In this document: one piece after another, positions 26,887-35,241 of the stretch | Layout of the letters: each line of letters begins with the position of its first letter | Numbering within the stretch: the stretch's first letter is position 1 | Assembly: GCF_004795105.1 (NCBI RefSeq) | Contig: NZ_SSBL01000004.1 | Location: 186,001-250,000, forward strand | Origin: Streptomyces sp. A0642 | GTDB lineage: Bacteria; Actinomycetota; Actinomycetes; Streptomycetales; Streptomycetaceae | Direction of reading: 5' to 3' | DNA: 64,000 nt | Program-made: the position numbers and the translations under genes | Notes under the pieces: model-generated | Databases searched by the model: none | What the model was told of the DNA's origin: nothing | The model's input: only the letters and a program-made list of their open reading frames with translations

Positions 26887-27354
26887 ATGCAGACGTTTCT
26901 CCCCTATCCCGACTTCATCGCGTCAGCGGCCGTCCTCGACCAACGACGCCTGGGCAAGCAGCGCGTCGAGGCCCTCCAGGTGCAGCGTGGCCTGACGGTC
27001 CCCGGCTACGGCTGGCGGCATCACCCCGCCGTGCGCATGTGGACCGGCTACGAAGAGGCGTGGGTGCGCTACGGGCTCGAGATCTGCCGGGTGTGGACGG
27101 CAGCCGGGCACGGCGACACGTGCGCCGCCTCCCTGATGACCGGCTTCGCGGCCCATCACGCTCACCCGGAAGTCCGCACGCAGGAGCAGCTCATGGCGGA
27201 CGGTGAACTGCCGCCCTGGCTGGGAGATCCCGCATTCCACCGCAGTCACCGGTCGGCACTGCGCACCAAGGACCCGGCCGTCTACGGTCCTCTGTTCCCG
27301 GACGATCCCGAGGGCCTTCCGTACGTCTGGCCCGCCTCTGACCGGTCGCGTTGA
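26887..27354 (+). CDS. MSMEG_6728-type protein, distant relative of pyrimidine-dimer glycosylases
   Basis: 155 residues from the ATG of MQTFLPYPDF; the ribosome-binding site is weak. The sequence has the family hallmarks (ASAAVLDQRRLGKQRVEALQV, YGWRHHPAVRMWTGYEEAW, PPWLGDPAFHRSHRSAL). The RRLGKQR...HHPAVRMW layout resembles T4 endonuclease V-like pyrimidine-dimer DNA glycosylases (Pyr_excise), which act on UV damage through an N-terminal amine. Whether this protein is an active glycosylase is not known to me. The frame is open further upstream, but that part overlaps the DUF6480-like gene and looks non-coding. Confidence 0.72.
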   Translation: MQTFLPYPDFIASAAVLDQRRLGKQRVEALQVQRGLTVPGYGWRHHPAVRMWTGYEEAWVRYGLEICRVWTAAGHGDTCAASLMTGFAAHHAHPEVRTQEQLMADGELPPWLGDPAFHRSHRSALRTKDPAVYGPLFPDDPEGLPYVWPASDRSR

Positions 27355-27527
27355 GCAGGGTGCGGTGCCGCTGCGGCGGGCGAAGGTGCGGACCGTTCGA
27401 AAGGCCACCGGCCTCCGCGTGGCGCGCGGCCGCCGGGCGCATCTCGCTCCCTCTGCGCGGACGGCGGGTGAAAGCGGTCAGCCGGGACTGCCGCCGGGCT
27501 CCGTCCCAGGCGGGAAGGCACCCAGGA

Positions 27528-27869
27528 CTACGCGGTGGGGTCGTGGCCCCAGTTCATGAGCGAGTAACGCCAGCGGGTTTCCGTGATGTCCCCGTCGGGA
27601 CGCTGAGCGGTGTGCCGTCGCACGTAGGCGCTGACCTTGCGCATGTGCGCGAGGTCGCTCTCGCTGAGGTCCGCCTTCTTCGTGTGCAGCAGCTCCACGA
27701 TCCGGCGGCCGGAAGCGTGCCCGGTCGACTCGGCGTCGCCGCTCTTCTGACCCGCCTCGCGCGACTCGTCCGTCGCCAGCCACGTGTCCAGCTCACCGGC
27801 GGTCATGTTCACCGAGGCGTCGATGACGTCCTGCCTGTCCTCGTCGCCGCGCGGCTCACGAGCCGCCAC
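27528..27869 (-). CDS. DUF3140 domain protein
   Basis: 113 residues from a GTG start that overlaps the end of the DUF2945 gene by 14 bp, indicating an operon. Typical family sequence is visible: MTAGELDTWLATDESREAGQ, then STGHASGRRIVELLHTKKADLSESDLAHMRKVSAYVRRHTAQRP and the closing WRYSLMNWGHDP. The protein is soluble and helical. DUF3140 proteins often occur with DUF2945 proteins and may bind DNA, but no activity is established that I know of. Residues before the ATG-equivalent Met22 are not part of the domain, so translation may start later. Confidence 0.85.
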   Translation of the reverse strand: MAAREPRGDEDRQDVIDASVNMTAGELDTWLATDESREAGQKSGDAESTGHASGRRIVELLHTKKADLSESDLAHMRKVSAYVRRHTAQRPDGDITETRWRYSLMNWGHDPTA

Positions 27870-28086
27870 TCTTCTTGCGCAGTGATTCGGGCTTGTGGAC
27901 GGCCGTCCTCCTCGTCTTGTCGCTCTTCACCTCGTACTGGGGCTCGTCCTTCGAGGCGTCCACCGTCCGACCGGCGGCCTCGGTACGCCGGTCGATCTTG
28001 CGCGTGACGGTCCCCTCGACCTCCTGCCCATGGCTCTTCCACACCACGTCGTCGCCCTTGGAGAGTTTCCTGCCCTTTTTCGTCAT
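27856..28086 (-). CDS. DUF2945 (hypervirulence-associated Tudor-type) domain protein
   Basis: 76 residues from the ATG preceded by AGAAGGG. It starts with KKGRKLSKGDDVVWKSHGQEVEGTVTRKI and continues with a basic SH3/Tudor-like beta barrel (QYEVKSDKTRRTAVHKPESLRKK). The frame stays open far upstream, but the long extension lacks domain sequence and this ATG has the ribosome-binding site. Function is unknown; stress roles are suspected for relatives. It is the first gene of a two-gene operon with the DUF3140 gene. Confidence 0.85.
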   Translation of the reverse strand: MTKKGRKLSKGDDVVWKSHGQEVEGTVTRKIDRRTEAAGRTVDASKDEPQYEVKSDKTRRTAVHKPESLRKKSGGS

Positions 28087-28634
28087 GCCCAGGTGCCCTT
28101 CTGTCGGTGACCTCAGCCGGCTGGTTTCCGCCGGATACACCACGGATGCGGTGCTGCCAGGATCATGGCTGCGAGGCCCCCGCGCACGCGGGACGACCGC
28201 GCCCGGGGTGCGTGCCCGGGGTCCGTGCCCTGCGGCGAGCGGCGCACCGCCCCGGGGACTCACCCCGGGAGGGTGGTCAGTGGGTGCGTGTGCCGGCGGC
28301 GGGGTCTTCTCGGCGGTGCGGGGCGTGGTTCTGCGGGAGGCCGCCTTCCCGGGCGGCCTTCCCGGGCGGCCTTCCCGGCGGCAGCGGCGGCTTTGGCCGC
28401 ATGGTCCTCGGTTCCGGCGTCCGCGGTGGGGTCCGGCCCGCCGGACCGTACGCGCGCACACCCTGCGAAACGCTGCTGCGGGACTGCGCCGGTGAACGCC
28501 CCGCCTCACCACGGGCGCTCCGGAGGAGCTTCGCCGGCATCGGTTATCGGCCGTTGCGGCATCGGGGGCCGACGTGCATACGTTGCCGGGGCCCTGGTGA
28601 GCGGGTCGGCGGCCGGGCAGGCTAGTTTGCTCGG
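28087..28634. other. 548-bp spacer between DUF2945 and HNH-like genes
   Basis: Divergent spacer without a recognisable gene. It contains a 13-bp tandem repeat at 28341-28379 (listed separately). Immediately before the HNH-like gene is a TAGTTT hexamer (28623-28628) that could act as a -10 box of a leaderless transcript. Confidence 0.5.
28341..28379. repeat. three tandem 13-bp repeats
   Basis: Three adjoining 13-mers (CCGCCTTCCCGGG, CGGCCTTCCCGGG, CGGCCTTCCCGGC) in a non-coding spacer. Probably slippage; no function suggested. Confidence 0.8.
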
Positions 28635-29075
28635 ATGAGCCTCCTTGATGACGTGGCCGAGCGCGACGGCTGGCGATGCTGGGTCTGCGACGAAGCGGTC
28701 GACCCCGACAAGTCGGTGAACGACCCGAGGGGACCCAGCGTCGACACTCGGACTGCCGACCGGAAGGCCAAGGTCGCCGAGCGGCTCGCGCACCGCGGAT
28801 GCAACACGCGCAAGGGCGCGGTCAAGGTGACCATCGCCTGGCCCGACCGCCTCTATGTGGTCGAACCCGCGCCGCTGATCACCGTTGCCGCGAGGCTGGA
28901 GCGCAAGGGGGGCCGCGAGATGGTGGGCCGTTGTCCGACGAGGCAGGACGCCCAAGAGGCGGCGGACTGGCTGGTGGACCGTTTCTCTCGACTGGTTCCG
29001 GGGCTGCCGGTGACCGCGGACATCGAGCCGGGCGGCGGCCAGTTCCTCGTCATTCTGGCCACCGGCCGCCGCTGA
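28635..29075 (+). CDS. HNH-type zinc-binding protein of unknown role
   Basis: 146 residues from the ATG. No Shine-Dalgarno sequence precedes it, and a possible -10 hexamer lies six bases upstream, so the message may be leaderless. The N-terminal half has the paired cysteines CWVC (15-18 region) and a RLAHRGCNTRKGA motif matching the core of HNH nucleases. The second half is a beta-alpha domain (RLERKGGREMVGRCPTRQDAQEAADWLVDRF). A canonical HNH catalytic pair is not certain by eye. It could be a nuclease or a structural zinc protein. Related proteins occur widely in streptomycetes. Confidence 0.65.
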   Translation: MSLLDDVAERDGWRCWVCDEAVDPDKSVNDPRGPSVDTRTADRKAKVAERLAHRGCNTRKGAVKVTIAWPDRLYVVEPAPLITVAARLERKGGREMVGRCPTRQDAQEAADWLVDRFSRLVPGLPVTADIEPGGGQFLVILATGRR

Positions 29076-29452
29076 CCAGGGATCAGCAACGGCTCCTCGC
29101 GTCGCGCTGCACCGTCGGCCGCACCAACCTGTCATGGCAGGAACCGACCCCTAGGGCTCGCCTGTGCCCGGCTACCGGTCGATGCCGCCGATTGGCGCAG
29201 CCGTGCCCGAGGCCGAATGCCGCAGGAGCGCTCCACGTGAACGACTGCACCGAAGAGAGATCGGCTCCGGAGTACCGGGGCGAGCAGGGCCGCCCATGGC
29301 GACTCCGGCTGCGTAGCCGGTGACCAGCAGCCCGGCCGTCGGCACCGGCACCGAAGGCGCGGTGGCCGGCGTGGGAGCAGGCCGGCCACCGCGCACTCGG
29401 TGGTTTCGATGGCGAAGGCAGCCGCCACGAGCGGCTTCCAGAACGGCTGGCG
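29076..29452. other. 377-bp convergent spacer
   Basis: No gene seen. The only structure is the strong hairpin at 29357-29394, which would serve as terminator for the genes on both sides. Confidence 0.6.
29357..29394. terminator. bidirectional terminator
   Basis: Perfect 14-bp stem GCGCGGTGGCCGGC / GCCGGCCACCGCGC with a ten-base loop, between the convergent HNH-like and SnoaL-like genes. Confidence 0.78.
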
Positions 29453-30055
29453 TCAGTCGCTGACGCCGAGCTGGCTCATCAGGGTCTGATTGTCCTCGAT
29501 GTGCCAGTCCTCGATGATCTTGTCGGTGCCGACGTGCTGGATGTCGAGGGCGTTGAAGTCGACGTTCTGGCCCTTGCCCTGGACGCCGTCGAAGGTGCCG
29601 GTGAAGTGGCCGTGGAAGACCATCCGGGCGGTGATCTTGTCGCCAGTGACCAGCACATCGGACAGCTCGCAGGTCAGGTCCGGCACGGCGGTGCGGAAGT
29701 TCTTCGAGGCGAGGACCGGGCCTGCGGGGCCCTGGGGGCGGCCGGCGGGCAGCGTGTTGTCCTTGAACTCAGGGCTGATGGCGGCATCCAGGTACTTCTG
29801 CTGCCCGGTGTTCCAGAAGGTGTAGAGCTGCTGGGCCAGGTGCACCTCCTGCGCGGCCCGGCGCCGGCCGATCGAGCGGTCGACGGTCAGCGACTCGGGC
29901 TGGACCAGGTCGGGCGAGCGGTCGATCAGGCGCTGCGGCCAGGCGTGCGGGGGGCGGATGCCGTCGTGAGCGGAGGCGAGTGCGACGGTGCCGCCGGCCA
30001 GGCCGGCGACCGAGGCGGCGACGGCGACAGCGCGGATGAGGTTGCGGGAACGCAT
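29453..30055 (-). CDS. secreted SnoaL/NTF2-like protein
   Basis: 200 residues from the ATG with AGGAG upstream. The first ~28 residues are a signal peptide (RSRNLIRAVAVAASVAGLAGGTVALASA). The remainder has the cone-shaped NTF2-like pattern of SnoaL polyketide-cyclase relatives (YTFWNTGQQKYLDAAISPEFKDN, then VLVTGDKITARMVFHGHFTGTF and KIIEDWHIEDN). Extracytoplasmic members mostly have unknown functions, and catalytic residues cannot be assigned here. It lies 424 bp downstream of an SDR gene on the same strand, a gap long enough for a separate promoter. Confidence 0.75.
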   Translation of the reverse strand: MRSRNLIRAVAVAASVAGLAGGTVALASAHDGIRPPHAWPQRLIDRSPDLVQPESLTVDRSIGRRRAAQEVHLAQQLYTFWNTGQQKYLDAAISPEFKDNTLPAGRPQGPAGPVLASKNFRTAVPDLTCELSDVLVTGDKITARMVFHGHFTGTFDGVQGKGQNVDFNALDIQHVGTDKIIEDWHIEDNQTLMSQLGVSD

Positions 30056-30479
30056 GGGACTACTCCTGGGAAGTGAAGGTGAGGGTGGTACGTCAGAGCT
30101 GCCGGAGGGCCACGACGGTTGACGGCCCGCTCCGGGCCGGTGACAGGTCCGAGCCCCGCGTCGCTGCTCGTCGGTGACGTCGAGACTTCCGGTCGGGGCC
30201 TGGGCTGGGCGGACGGTGCCGACCCGCCGTCGGGCCGCCCGCGCCGGACGGGCGCCTCGGCCGGCACGCGCTCGGCGGCACCGGGAGGTCGGGGCCGGCG
30301 GGCAGGCCCGTGAGTGCGGACCCGATCCGGCGATGCCGGCCGGGGTCGCGGGCCCGTGCCGACGGCAGGGGCGCCTCGGCGTCGAGCAGCCGTGCCGGGG
30401 CCGTTGCCGGTCCTGCGGAACCGCCGGTGACGAGGGGGTCCTTGCCGTGCAAGGGAGGGGCCCGTCAGCCGGCGTACCG
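30056..30479. other. 424-bp spacer between SDR and SnoaL-like genes
   Basis: GC-rich spacer; open frames crossing it have no ribosome-binding site or recognisable product. It presumably holds the promoter of the SnoaL-like gene; I cannot point to one. Confidence 0.5.
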
Positions 30480-31205
30480 TCAGGCGAGCCGGCCGCCGCC
30501 GTCGACGTGCAGCACAGTGCCGGTGACGTAGGGGTTGTCGATGACGTAGAGGACGGCCTTGATCAGGTCGTCCGTGGCTCCCACCCGACGGGCGGGGTTG
30601 CGCTCGGCGACGCTGCGCAGGAAGGCGTCCTTGTCGGCGCCGAGTCCGTCCCAGGAGCCGGTGTCCACGATGCCCGGGGAGACGGCGTTGACGCGCACCG
30701 GGGCGATCTCCACCGCGAGGGCCTGGACCAGGAAGGCCAGCGCCCCGTTGGTGGTGGCCATCACGGTCCGCGCGGGGGCGGGGCGCCAGGCGGCCACGCC
30801 GGAGAAGTAGGTGAACGAGCCGCCCTCGCGCACCTGGCCGGCCAGGTGTTTGGCAAGCAGCATCGGGCCGATCACCTTGGCGGCGAAGGCGCGCTGTATG
30901 TCCGCGAGTTCGAGTTCGGCCAGCGGGCCGTTGGCGGGCATCGCGGCGGTCGAGACCAGGTGGTCGAACCGGCCGGCCCGCTTGGCGAGGGCGGCGATCG
31001 AGGCCTCCTCGGCCAGGTCGACCGGGACCACCTCGGCCGGCCCTGTCAGCTCGCCGGCGGTCCATTCGAGCTTGCGCGGGTCGGGCCCGGCGAGGACCAG
31101 GTCCGCACCGGCCGCCGAGGCGACCCGGGCCAGCAGGCGACCGGTGCCGGAACCGGCGCCGACGACGACCAGGCGCTGTCCGGTGAGATCCGCAGAGGTT
31201 GTCAT
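30480..31205 (-). CDS. SDR-family oxidoreductase lacking the catalytic Tyr-x3-Lys
   Basis: 241 residues from the ATG preceded by AAGGAG. The Rossmann N-terminus (VVVGAGSGTGRLLARVA), the LVSTAA strand and the C-terminal NAVSPGIVDTGSW are typical of short-chain dehydrogenases. The catalytic YxxxK is replaced: the aligned segment reads MATTNGALAFL, with Met for Tyr and Asn for Lys. The Ser of the triad may remain in TYFSGVAAW. The protein probably binds NAD(P) but is not an ordinary SDR catalyst; it could act as a sensor or with another residue set. It is divergent from a LysR regulator, which is likely to control it. Confidence 0.82.
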   Translation of the reverse strand: MTTSADLTGQRLVVVGAGSGTGRLLARVASAAGADLVLAGPDPRKLEWTAGELTGPAEVVPVDLAEEASIAALAKRAGRFDHLVSTAAMPANGPLAELELADIQRAFAAKVIGPMLLAKHLAGQVREGGSFTYFSGVAAWRPAPARTVMATTNGALAFLVQALAVEIAPVRVNAVSPGIVDTGSWDGLGADKDAFLRSVAERNPARRVGATDDLIKAVLYVIDNPYVTGTVLHVDGGGRLA

Positions 31206-31307
31206 GCCGAACTCCTTGAGGAGAGGTGGTGGGCTTGTTCCGACCCTCTCCCGACCTGGTGCGATAAGTCCAAGGCTTGTTTTTTGTCCCTGCGATAAAA
31301 TCTCTTC
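31206..31307. promoter_or_regulatory. shared SDR/LysR promoter region with LysR-type box
   Basis: 102-bp AT-richer divergent spacer. The dyad AAG-N7-CTT at 31266-31278 inside ATAAGTCCAAGGCTTGT fits the T-N11-A type of LysR sites. TGCGATAA occurs twice, ending the spacer on both sides of this dyad. TAAAAT (31296-31301) lies seven bases before the LysR ATG, which has no Shine-Dalgarno sequence, so a leaderless transcript is likely. Confidence 0.5.
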
Positions 31308-32234
31308 ATGGCAACGCTGAGGCAGCTCACCTACTTGGTCACCGTGGTCGACACCGGCTCGTTCACGCAGGCGGCCGAGCTCCTGCACGTCACACAGCCG
31401 GCCCTGTCCCATCAGATCCGGGCGCTGGAGAGTTCGCTGGGCGGTTCGCTGCTGGAACGCCTGCCGCGCGCCATCAGACCGACCCCGATGGGCCGGGCGG
31501 TGCTGCCGCATGCCCGAGCCGCCCTCGCCGAGAGCGAGCGCCTGCACACCGCGGCGCGGCGCGCGGCCGGCCTCGAGGGAGGCGAACTGGAGGTCGCCAC
31601 CGTCTACTCGGTCAGCCTGGGCATCCTGCCGCCCGTCCTGCGGGCCTGGCGCCGGCGGCACCCGGGCGTGCGGATCAGGCTGCGCGAATTCGCGCACGCC
31701 GACCAGTTGCAGGCCGCGATGGCCGCAGGACAGGCCGATCTCGCCATCGGCCCGACCCCGGCCGGCTGGGAGGGACCGATCCGCGAACTGGGCATCGAGG
31801 AGTTCGTCATCGTGCTGCCCAGCGACGACCCGCTCGCGAGCGAACCACCGGGTCCGCTGGCACTGTCCGTGCTGGCCGATCGCGCCTGGGTGCGCTACGC
31901 GCCCGGCAACGGCCTTGCCGACCTGCTCGACCAGGCCTGCCGCCAGGCGGGCTTCAACCCCACGACCGCCGTCCACGCCGAGCAGACCTCGACCGCACCG
32001 CTGCTGGCCGCCGCCGGACTGGGACCGGCCCTCGTCCCGGCCAACATCGTCCCCCTGGACTTCGACGGCCTGCTGCGCCTGCCGGACCCGCCGGTCCGCC
32101 GCCCCCTCACCGCCTACACGCGCACCCGGCCGGACCCGCTGACCACCACGTTCGCGGACCTGCTCGCCCGTCAGGCCTGCGTCGTCCCGGATCACATCCA
32201 GGCGCTGGCCACAGCGCAGAGCTCCGCGCCTTAA
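31308..32234 (+). CDS. LysR-family transcriptional regulator
   Basis: 308 residues from the ATG. The N-terminal winged helix is clear (RQLTYLVTVVDTGSFTQAAELLHVTQPALSHQIRALE), followed by the two-lobed effector domain (LEVATVYSVSLGILPPVLRAWRRRHPGVRI at ~100). LysR regulators commonly control a divergent gene and themselves, here the atypical SDR. The inducer cannot be inferred. The gene is followed by a hairpin at 32307 and converges with the DUF3662 gene. Confidence 0.88.
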   Translation: MATLRQLTYLVTVVDTGSFTQAAELLHVTQPALSHQIRALESSLGGSLLERLPRAIRPTPMGRAVLPHARAALAESERLHTAARRAAGLEGGELEVATVYSVSLGILPPVLRAWRRRHPGVRIRLREFAHADQLQAAMAAGQADLAIGPTPAGWEGPIRELGIEEFVIVLPSDDPLASEPPGPLALSVLADRAWVRYAPGNGLADLLDQACRQAGFNPTTAVHAEQTSTAPLLAAAGLGPALVPANIVPLDFDGLLRLPDPPVRRPLTAYTRTRPDPLTTTFADLLARQACVVPDHIQALATAQSSAP

Positions 32235-32306
32235 CCTCGGGCGCAGGATTGGGCGACCGAAGCGGTCGCCCTCGGGGGAACCGTCCTGGGGGCGAGTCCG
32301 GCCGCG

Positions 32307-32332
32307 TCCGGGAGCCGACCGTGACTCCCGGA
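32307..32332. terminator. hairpin after the LysR gene
   Basis: Eight-bp stem TCCGGGAG / CTCCCGGA with a ten-base loop in the 255-bp convergent spacer. Nothing else is seen in that spacer. Confidence 0.5.
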
Positions 32333-32489
32333 ACCGAAGCCGGGTACCGGCGGGCCCGGTGGCACGCTCTCCCGGCCACAGGCGGCCGCTCGCGGTGTCT
32401 GCACGGCGCTGCGCGGGGACCTGCGGCCCCGCGGCGCCGACGAGGGCCTCGAGCCGTCCACCGGGTACCGGCCGGACCCCCCGCGAGGA

Positions 32490-32897
32490 TCAGCCTTCCG
32501 CCGGAAAGGCGTCCGCACGCACATGCGGCATGGGGGTGCTGTTCACCCGGTAGGGATCACCGGACGGGCGATCGGTGGGACTGACGCGCAGGGTGAGCGG
32601 CCCCACCCACTCGTATCCCATGCGCTCGCCGTGCCGTGCCAGGTCGTCGGTCAGCGCCTCTCCCACGTCGCCGCCGGTCTGCCGCACCAACTCCTCGTGC
32701 ACGCGGGCGTCCAGTTCCACCTCGTAGGCGTTGGGCACGACCACTCTGCTCTCGCTGAACACGACGGCCCGGGAATCGCACTCTCGCCGCAGCGCGTCGA
32801 GGAGTTCGACGGGTTCATCGTGGTGGGTCCTGGAGACCAGAGCGCTTTCCCAGCGCTCCAGGGTCCGTTCCCAGCGTGTCAGTCCTCCCTTGGCCAT
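32490..32897 (-). CDS. DUF3662 (FhaA N-terminal-like) domain protein
   Basis: 135 residues from the ATG. The sequence is one DUF3662 domain (ERTLERWESALVS, then ELLDALRRECDSRAVVFSESRVVVPNAYEVELDARVHEEL and VGPLTLRVSP). In FhaA and similar proteins this domain precedes an FHA phosphothreonine-binding domain and takes part in cell-wall and signalling complexes. Here the FHA part is missing and the protein ends shortly after the domain. It is a stand-alone form or a truncated paralogue. A 48-residue basic protein is encoded 25 bp upstream with a strong ribosome-binding site, so the two are probably one operon. Confidence 0.78.
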   Translation of the reverse strand: MAKGGLTRWERTLERWESALVSRTHHDEPVELLDALRRECDSRAVVFSESRVVVPNAYEVELDARVHEELVRQTGGDVGEALTDDLARHGERMGYEWVGPLTLRVSPTDRPSGDPYRVNSTPMPHVRADAFPAEG

Positions 32898-32922
32898 CAG
32901 CCTGCCCTCCCGCTCGCCCCCG

Positions 32923-33069
32923 TCACCGGCGCCCGCGCAACCGACCGATGAGGTCGCGGGCCTGGGCGCGCTTGCGCGGGTCCGCGGCGGCGCGGCGGGC
33001 GCTCGCGATCGCTCGGCGTCCCTGCGGGGTGCGGGAGAACTCCTTGATGCGCGTAACCCATCCGGACAT
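32923..33069 (-). CDS. 48-residue basic protein
   Basis: This very short gene starts at an ATG with a full AAGGAGG Shine-Dalgarno eight bases upstream. The product runs MSGWVTRIKEFSRTPQGRR, an Ala/Arg segment, then DLIGRLRGRR. It is helical, with about one third Arg and Lys and few acidic residues. The end of the sequence could bind nucleic acid or a membrane surface. I recall similar short proteins in streptomycetes but no function. The good ribosome-binding site, codon use and linkage to the DUF3662 gene support a real gene. Confidence 0.65.
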   Translation of the reverse strand: MSGWVTRIKEFSRTPQGRRAIASARRAAADPRKRAQARDLIGRLRGRR

Positions 33070-33777
33070 GGTGTTCCTCCTTCGACCTGTGGGCCGCCCG
33101 CCTGCCGGGGGCCACCACCTGTATGTCGCGCGCCGTCACAACACGGGATCGCCGGCGCCCCCCTTCGTGAAGCCGGGCACCGGCGGCGACACGACGCAGT
33201 CCGTCGACGGCTGCCAGCTGTGAACCACCACCCCGCCCTGAACAACGGCTCCGTGATCAGCTGCCGCGGAAGCCGCGACTGCTCGGCGAACCCGGTGTCC
33301 GCCACCACGAAGCCGCACCGGGGCGCGGACACCGGCCTCGGGCTCCGGCAACGCCGGGCGGCCGGGATCCAGGGTTCCGATCCCGGACCGGGCCGCACGT
33401 CAAGTACCCAAGGGCGGTCGGCTCATGGACGCCTCCGACCGTGACGGCGCCGGATGACCCACCGAGTGCGTCAGCCGACGTAAGAAGCGCCTGCCCGCGT
33501 TCGGAGCCCGTACACCCCGCTCGCCCCGATGTGTCGATTCGTTCGGTGCGGGACAATGTTTCCCCGCCTGGACCGTAAACGCGCAATGATCATCCGTCGA
33601 TGCGCAACAACGCTGCATTACGAGCGCGAACTCCGGGGCTTAGGCTCATGCCTCGTACCAGGAGTGGCGGCGACCGTCTGCTCAGCGGTTCCCCATCCCC
33701 CTCGGGCCTCCTTCGTGACGCCCGTGTCACCGCCGCAGGTCCCGTCCACTGACCCGCAGCGATGAAGGAGTCCCCCA
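33070..33777. other. 708-bp divergent spacer without a gene
   Basis: Lies between the 48-codon gene and the permease gene. Open frames exist but look non-coding. The part after ~33540 is AT-richer and probably carries the permease promoter and a long leader; GAAGGAG (33763-33769) is the permease ribosome-binding site. Confidence 0.5.
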
Positions 33778-35241
33778 GTGCTGGACCAAGGCACAGTCGC
33801 GCCCGATACGACGGCCCCCACGCCGAAGTCATCCGTGCTCTCCGCCCTCACCCGGCGCAAGCCGGTGGAACGCCTGGTCGCCGAGGGTGGACAGGGCGAG
33901 GGCGGCAGCCTCCGCCGCTCGCTCTCCATGTGGCAGCTGACGATGATCAGCATCGGTGCCACGCTCGGCACCGGCATCTTCGTGGTCCTCGGCGAATCGG
34001 TTCCCAAGGCCGGCCCCGCCGTCACGCTCGCCTTCGTGTTCGCCGGACTCACGGCGCTCTTCTCGGCCCTCTCGTACGCCGAACTCGCCGGCACCATCCC
34101 GGTGGCCGGCTCCTCCTACTCGTATGCTTACGCAACGATGGGTGAACTCGTCGCATGGGTCTGCGGCTGGTGTCTGCTCCTGGAGTACGGCGTGTCCGTC
34201 GCGGCCGTCGCGGTCGGCTGGGGTGACTACCTCAACCAACTGCTCGACGGAACCCTCGGCGTCACCCTTCCCACGGCGCTCAGCGCACCCCCCGGCGACG
34301 GCGGCATATTCAATCTCCCCGCTCTGATCGTCGTCGTGCTCGCCATGATGTTCCTGCTGGGCGGGGCCAAGGAGTCCGCTCGCGCCAACACGATCATGGT
34401 CCTCGTGAAGATCGCCTCGCTCGTCCTCTTCTGCGCAATCGGCTTCATGGGCTTCAAGTCGGGCAACTACAGCGACTTCATGCCGCTCGGTATCGGAAGC
34501 GTGGGCGCCGCGGGCGCCATCCTCTTCTTCTCCTACATCGGATTCGACGCCGCCTCCACCGCCGGCGAGGAGGCCGAGAACCCCAAGCGCGACCTTCCGC
34601 GAGCGATCATGCTCTCCCTGGTCATCGTCACCGTGCTGTACGTGCTCGTCGCCGCCGTGGCGGTCGGCGCGTGGGACTGGAGGAAGTTCGCGGGCTCCGA
34701 GGCGACCCTGACCGCGATCATGAACGATGTCACCGGGCAGGGCTTCTGGGGCACCCTGCTCGCGGGCGGTGCGGTCATCTCCATCGCGAGCGTGGTCCTG
34801 ACGGTGCTCTACGGCCAGACCCGCATCCTCTTCGCGATGTCCCGCGACGGCCTCGTACCCAAGGTCTTCGGCAAGGTGCACCCCACGTCCGGAACGCCTC
34901 GTGTCAACACGGTGATCGTCTCGCTCTTCTGCGGTGTCCTCGCGGCGGCCGTTCCGCTCGGCAAGCTCGTCAGCGCGACCAGCATCGGTACGCTCTTCGC
35001 GTTCGCCCTGGTCAACATCGCCGTGGTCGTCCTGCGCCGCAACCGGCCCGAGATGGACCGCACGTTCAAGGTGCCCTTCGGCCCGCTCTTCCCCGTTCTG
35101 GGCTTCGCCTTCTGCGCCTACAGCATGTACACACTCGACGTGGACACCTGGATCGTGTTCGGCGCCTGGATGGCTGTCGGCCTCGTGTTCTACGCCGTGT
35201 ACGGCATACGTCGTTCCCGTCTGGCCTCCGCGGAGAAGTGA
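33778..35241 (+). CDS. APC-family amino-acid permease (cationic amino acid transporter type)
   Basis: 487 residues from the GTG nine bases after GAAGGAG. Twelve hydrophobic segments begin after a 50-residue cytoplasmic tail. The APC motif is in helix 1 (SIGATLGTGIFVVLG), and FFSYIGFDAASTAGEEAENPKRDLPRAI is the conserved helix-6 region of the cationic amino-acid transporter subgroup. It is probably a proton- or exchange-coupled importer of amino acids. The exact substrate is not readable. It is monocistronic: a 17-bp hairpin follows. Confidence 0.88.
   Translation: MLDQGTVAPDTTAPTPKSSVLSALTRRKPVERLVAEGGQGEGGSLRRSLSMWQLTMISIGATLGTGIFVVLGESVPKAGPAVTLAFVFAGLTALFSALSYAELAGTIPVAGSSYSYAYATMGELVAWVCGWCLLLEYGVSVAAVAVGWGDYLNQLLDGTLGVTLPTALSAPPGDGGIFNLPALIVVVLAMMFLLGGAKESARANTIMVLVKIASLVLFCAIGFMGFKSGNYSDFMPLGIGSVGAAGAILFFSYIGFDAASTAGEEAENPKRDLPRAIMLSLVIVTVLYVLVAAVAVGAWDWRKFAGSEATLTAIMNDVTGQGFWGTLLAGGAVISIASVVLTVLYGQTRILFAMSRDGLVPKVFGKVHPTSGTPRVNTVIVSLFCGVLAAAVPLGKLVSATSIGTLFAFALVNIAVVVLRRNRPEMDRTFKVPFGPLFPVLGFAFCAYSMYTLDVDTWIVFGAWMAVGLVFYAVYGIRRSRLASAEK

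Noticed and set aside
28087..28634. Gly/Pro/Arg-rich frames of more than 150 codons in both directions
   Set aside because: They run through a repetitive GC-rich spacer, have no start signal, and encode only low-complexity sequence.
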